Virus record (IMG/VR): IMGVR_UViG_3300014932_000059
Location: 1-23,416 of that record
Length of the DNA stretch: 23,416 bases
DNA from: a virus
Direction: 5' to 3' (one strand)
Below are positions 21,112-23,416 of the stretch, in pieces. Made by a program: the position numbers and the translations under genes. Each line of letters starts with the position of its first letter. Position 1 is the first letter of the stretch. The notes under the pieces were generated by a model. That model ran no database searches, was not told the DNA's origin, and saw nothing but the letters and a program-made list of their open reading frames with translations.

Positions 21112-21399
21112 TTATCCTAAAAGTTGTGTATTAAATAAATAGCCATTAACGACTCTTAAATTATCGTTTTGTGGAAGTATCTCAACAAAAATCCATTCTG
21201 GTTCTGGTCTAGTAAATGGAGGAGCTTGATAGTCAGCAACACCTCTTACAAAGTCTTGAGGCTGCCTAGGTTCCCAACAACGATCATCTACTTTAAAACC
21301 ATCCCAACGTTGTCTTAGCTCAGAAGCTTTAACTTGTCTTCCACAAACATCACACAGGGCTTTCCAATCGCCACGTAGATAGCTTGGAGTATAGCTCAT
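21112..21399 (-). CDS. Small zinc-ribbon-like phage protein (95 aa)
   Basis: It reads MSYTPSYLRGDWKALCDVCG, then RWDGFKVDDRCWEPRQPQDF. Many phages carry a short protein of this type, CDxCGR...RWDG...WEPRxPQDFVR, beside tail genes. C16 and C19 form a CxxC. C41 is the only other candidate Cys, so a full four-Cys zinc site is not evident. A Pro-rich link and a short beta C-terminus (NGYLFNTQLLG) follow. Function is not established; position suggests an accessory virion part. ATGA overlap with the gene before. Confidence 0.65.
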   Translation of the reverse strand: MSYTPSYLRGDWKALCDVCGRQVKASELRQRWDGFKVDDRCWEPRQPQDFVRGVADYQAPPFTRPEPEWIFVEILPQNDNLRVVNGYLFNTQLLG

Positions 21400-21713
21400 A
21401 TCAGATTAGAGCCTGCAGTATAAACAGGTAAATCACCTACGGCTGTATAGATATTTCCGTAAGAAGTAGTAGCTACCATTTCTAAACGATAAGTATTTTC
21501 ATCTACACCATTAATAATACGCTGTGATACGTTAGCACCACTGATAGTAGGATTACCTGAAAGGATAGCAGAAGGATTAGTATCTGTACCGTTCATAGTA
21601 ATAGCAGTGCAGGTGGCAGAACTAATAGTCTCTGCAGGATCTAATACCTGGCTATAATTAAAAGTAAATAACTCGTTCTCGCTAGTTATTTTATAGGTAA
21701 AGCTATTTGCCAT
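21396..21713 (-). CDS. Small Ig-like beta-sandwich structural protein (105 aa)
   Basis: Residues 20-90 follow the pattern LDPAETISSATCTAITMNG, then NPTISGANVSQRIINGVDEN and TYRLEMVATTSYGNIY, which is that of small phage beta-sandwich proteins (alternating strands, a D-P-x-E opening and a Y-x-(L/V)...TSxG closing). Such proteins are likely virion-decorating or fibre-associated. No catalytic motif. It overlaps the repeat-protein gene before it by 11 nt and the zinc-ribbon gene after it by 4 nt, so all three are translated together. Confidence 0.6.
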   Translation of the reverse strand: MANSFTYKITSENELFTFNYSQVLDPAETISSATCTAITMNGTDTNPSAILSGNPTISGANVSQRIINGVDENTYRLEMVATTSYGNIYTAVGDLPVYTAGSNLI

Positions 21714-22539
21714 TATTTTTATCCAAGAAAATAGTTCTGATTTTAACCAAATCTATACTGCGTAGTCGCTGTATAGCGTAATATACATTGCTGGAGATTG
21801 CTCCAAAGATAGGAGAAACCTGTGCTAATAAACTGGCAAAACCAGTAACTGATATTGTAAATAAATGTTGCAGTCCCTTGGTCATTGTTATTATAACATA
21901 ACTTTGAAGATAAAGCAACTTATTTACAAGCTTTTTAAGACTTACTGCTCCTGTAACGGCTACACTTAAAACTTTACCAAGTATTAAATGTCTAGCTAAA
22001 CTAACCGTAGCAGTAACTGAATCTGTTATAGTTTTGTAAATACCTTTAATAATACTAATAGTTGCTGTAGAAGCAATATTAAAGGTTTTAGGTACTAACT
22101 TAAATAATGACACTATTGAAGTAGATAATATACTTTTAGTTACTTTAATAGCTTTTATAATAGTAGGACTACCAGTAACTACTTTAGATAAAGCAACTAA
22201 GTGCATTGCAATATCTGTTAATACTACTGTTGTCATTTCTGTAATAGTAGCCATTATTTTATTAATAGCTCTTATATAACTAACTGTAATAGAAACAGAT
22301 ACTAATAAATTTTTACCACGTAAAGGAAATAAACTAACTGTAGCTGTTACTAAAACACTTAATATTTTAGATAAAGTTTTAAGTAAAGAAATAGTAGCTG
22401 TAGACGATATAGATACTATTTTACGAATAACTTTAACTATTGAAATTGCAGCCGTTACACTAACACTTAATAACTGAGTCTTTAAAGAAACAGTTGATCC
22501 TGCAAAAGGTGCTGCTGAGTTTGGATAACGTCCAAACAT
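21703..22539 (-). CDS. Eighteen-residue tandem-repeat protein of unknown function (278 aa)
   Basis: After a short N-terminal motif (MFGRYPNSAAPFAG), residues 21-243 are built of about twelve degenerate repeats, mostly of exactly 18 residues, with pattern (L/I)LSVSVTATVSLLKxIxK. Clear units are 41-58, 59-76, 77-94, 152-169, 190-207, 208-225 and 226-243. Each has a hydrophobic, Thr/Ser-alternating half, probably a beta strand, and a basic half ending in Lys. The C-terminus (244-278) is different, with RLRSIDLVKIR. Basic, hydrophobic strands suggest a beta-solenoid or membrane/fibre-associated structure. It lies in the tail-fibre cluster. I recognise similar repeats in phage proteins but no assigned role. 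Confidence 0.7.
   Translation of the reverse strand: MFGRYPNSAAPFAGSTVSLKTQLLSVSVTAAISIVKVIRKIVSISSTATISLLKTLSKILSVLVTATVSLFPLRGKNLLVSVSITVSYIRAINKIMATITEMTTVVLTDIAMHLVALSKVVTGSPTIIKAIKVTKSILSTSIVSLFKLVPKTFNIASTATISIIKGIYKTITDSVTATVSLARHLILGKVLSVAVTGAVSLKKLVNKLLYLQSYVIITMTKGLQHLFTISVTGFASLLAQVSPIFGAISSNVYYAIQRLRSIDLVKIRTIFLDKNNGK
21811..22479 (-). repeat. Degenerate 54-bp coding tandem repeat
   Basis: This stretch encodes residues 21-243 of the repeat protein, about twelve units of 18 codons. The units are conserved at protein level (S-V-T-A-T-V-S-L...K) but diverged at DNA level, so this is an old repeat kept by selection on the protein, not a recent slippage array. The central units (residues 95-135) are the most diverged. 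Confidence 0.65.
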
Positions 22540-22542
22540 TAC

Positions 22543-22755
22543 TTAGCCCACCAATGCTTTTACTTCATCTTCGGAAAGACCAAGTGCTGTTAGTTTAGCT
22601 AGTGCAGAAGCCTTTGCAGTTGCTTGTGCTTGTTCTTTAACAGTTTGTTCAGCCGCTAATGTTGCACTATTAGCTAATTCTTCAGCAGTAAATGGTCTTG
22701 ATGTTTGAGTTACTTGTCCAGTAATAACATCTACATTAATTTCAATTTTTTCCAT
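22543..22755 (-). CDS. Small tail-associated protein (70 aa)
   Basis: It opens MEKIEINVDVITGQVTQTSR, with PFTAEELA, an Ala-rich helix (about 28-54) and an ending AKLTALGLSEDEVKALVG. The helix plus LxALGLxxDEVKALxG ending is common in small phage tail proteins encoded next to fibre genes, which are often chaperone-like. No motif shows a reaction. It lies between the fibre-like gene at 22759 and the repeat-protein gene with 3-nt gaps on each side, so it is part of the same fibre operon. Confidence 0.65.
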   Translation of the reverse strand: MEKIEINVDVITGQVTQTSRPFTAEELANSATLAAEQTVKEQAQATAKASALAKLTALGLSEDEVKALVG

Positions 22756-22758
22756 GAT

Positions 22759-23325
22759 TTACTCGTAAAGAATGTTAATAGAGCCAGCGTCAAAGGTGTC
22801 TGTGCCGTTTGAAGTGGTGATTCGTACTCGGTCTAATACACCTGATAATGTTTTAGAGCCAGCTAAATATGTTGTAGATACATCGTTTGGAGCTGCTACA
22901 CAACCGCTTGCAACCCAAGAATTTGACCCAAAAGCAGAAAATGTTATAGCTCCTGAATATGTATAAGTTGCGCTTGAACTTGCACCATAAATACCAAATC
23001 CAGTTGTTGTAGAAATTCCACGAGTGGTATTATTTGTGGTGCTAACCAACCCTGAAGATGCATTATAACTTGTTGCATCTACGCTTCCTGCGCCAAGTTG
23101 AATAATTGGAACTGATGAACCATTTGTACTTACCCCATTAAACATAACAGTTACACGCTTTACCCAACTAGGTATGTTAGTAAAGTCAATACTTGTGCCA
23201 CTTGTAGAAGCTACGGCAGTTCCAGTAGTAATAGCACTTGCAGTTCCAACAACTAAACCAGCCGCACTTTGTGTAGTAGCGTTGTTAAATGTAAGACCAT
23301 TAGTCCCATCAATAGTAATGCTCAT
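22759..23325 (-). CDS. Tail fibre / receptor-binding-like beta protein (188 aa)
   Basis: The N-terminus MSITIDGTNGLTFNNATTQS is a common short opening of phage fibre proteins. The body (about 40-188) includes GTSIDFTNIPSWVKRVTVMF, NGSSVPIIQLGAGS, a Ser/Gly-rich loop region and a closing DRVRITTSNGTDTFDAGSIN. This is a compact beta-sandwich type seen at the end of many phage and prophage fibres. It probably contacts the host surface. No enzyme motif is present. It follows the partial gene at the right edge by an ATGA overlap and precedes the small helical gene. Confidence 0.7.
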   Translation of the reverse strand: MSITIDGTNGLTFNNATTQSAAGLVVGTASAITTGTAVASTSGTSIDFTNIPSWVKRVTVMFNGVSTNGSSVPIIQLGAGSVDATSYNASSGLVSTTNNTTRGISTTTGFGIYGASSSATYTYSGAITFSAFGSNSWVASGCVAAPNDVSTTYLAGSKTLSGVLDRVRITTSNGTDTFDAGSINILYE

Positions 23326-23414
23326 GCTTGCTCCTCAGCAGGAAGTGGAGTGTTACCTTCAGCTACCCATTTTAGGTAGGCTTGGTAATCTGTGTTGTCA
23401 GGTGCAAAAGGAAT
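23322..23414 (-). CDS. Partial tail-associated protein (3' end only)
   Basis: A - strand frame enters from the right edge and gives 30 residues with FAPDNTDYQAYLKWVAEGNT, then PLPAEEQA and a TGA that overlaps the next ATG. The NTDYQxYLxWxxEGNTPxPA pattern is the usual C-terminus of small phage tail proteins that sit beside fibre genes. The start is outside the window, so length and any upstream domain are unknown. Confidence 0.7.
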   Translation of the reverse strand: MPFAPDNTDYQAYLKWVAEGNTPLPAEEQA

Positions 23415-23416
23415 TG

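Noticed and set aside
21890-21918. - strand promoter-like TTGCTT, 17 bp, TGTTATAAT inside the repeat-protein gene
   Set aside because: The -10 is perfect and extended, but the -35 matches only three bases and it sits in AT-rich repeat-coding sequence where ATTATA is frequent by chance.
1-23416. CRISPR arrays, tRNA genes, insertion sequences, integrase or attachment sites
   Set aside because: I saw no regularly spaced direct repeats with spacers, no tRNA-like cloverleaf, no transposase, and no recombinase in any of the supported frames. Short structured RNAs could still be missed by eye.

Overview
The window looks like part of the genome of a tailed, podovirus-type bacteriophage. It is AT-rich and densely packed, with ATGA or 1-30 nt overlaps between most genes, and it splits into two convergent arms that meet at about 8.55-8.69 kb. 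A Gram-negative host is inferred from a complete outer-membrane spanin pair (Rz, plus an Rz1 gene nested inside it). An aquatic host is a weaker inference from the gene set: family A polymerase, class II ribonucleotide reductase, DUF3310, and tail genes of a kind common in aquatic phages. No integrase, repressor, tRNA or CRISPR was seen. Capsid, portal, terminase and primase-helicase are absent and presumably lie outside the window.

Left arm (+ strand, 1-8593): a run of very small early genes, two of them with Cys pairs, several joined by a repeated 16-23 bp sequence that ends in the ATGA stop/start overlap. Then come DNA replication and nucleotide genes: T7-like DNA polymerase, ssDNA-binding protein, 5'-3' exonuclease, an HExxH metallopeptidase, a PD-(D/E)XK nuclease overlapping it by 179 nt, a small unknown, a stand-alone DnaQ-like exonuclease with a zinc ribbon, DUF3310, two small unknowns, and an adenosylcobalamin-dependent ribonucleotide reductase. 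The arm ends at a strong UUCG-loop terminator. Two sigma70-like promoters are credible inside it, before the ssDNA-binding gene and before the reductase; a third is weak.

Right arm (- strand, 8687-23416, transcribed right to left): tail fibre and receptor-binding genes (tail collar protein, small beta-rich proteins, and a 278-residue protein built of 18-residue repeats), then P22-like tail accessory genes (gp4-like, gp10-like). A GNAT acetyltransferase follows, then three probable DNA-ejection proteins, one carrying a lysozyme-like domain. A PurD-related ATP-grasp protein sits next, then small genes and the lysis cassette (holin candidate, Rz/Rz1, GH19 endolysin). The order gp4, gp10, [GNAT], small/medium/large ejection proteins parallels P22, whereas the replication genes are T7-like.

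The points most worth a second look are the PurD-like protein with changed signature motifs inside the virion/lysis region, the 18-residue repeat protein, the nested Rz1, the repeated junction in the early small-gene cluster, and the long out-of-frame overlap between peptidase and nuclease.
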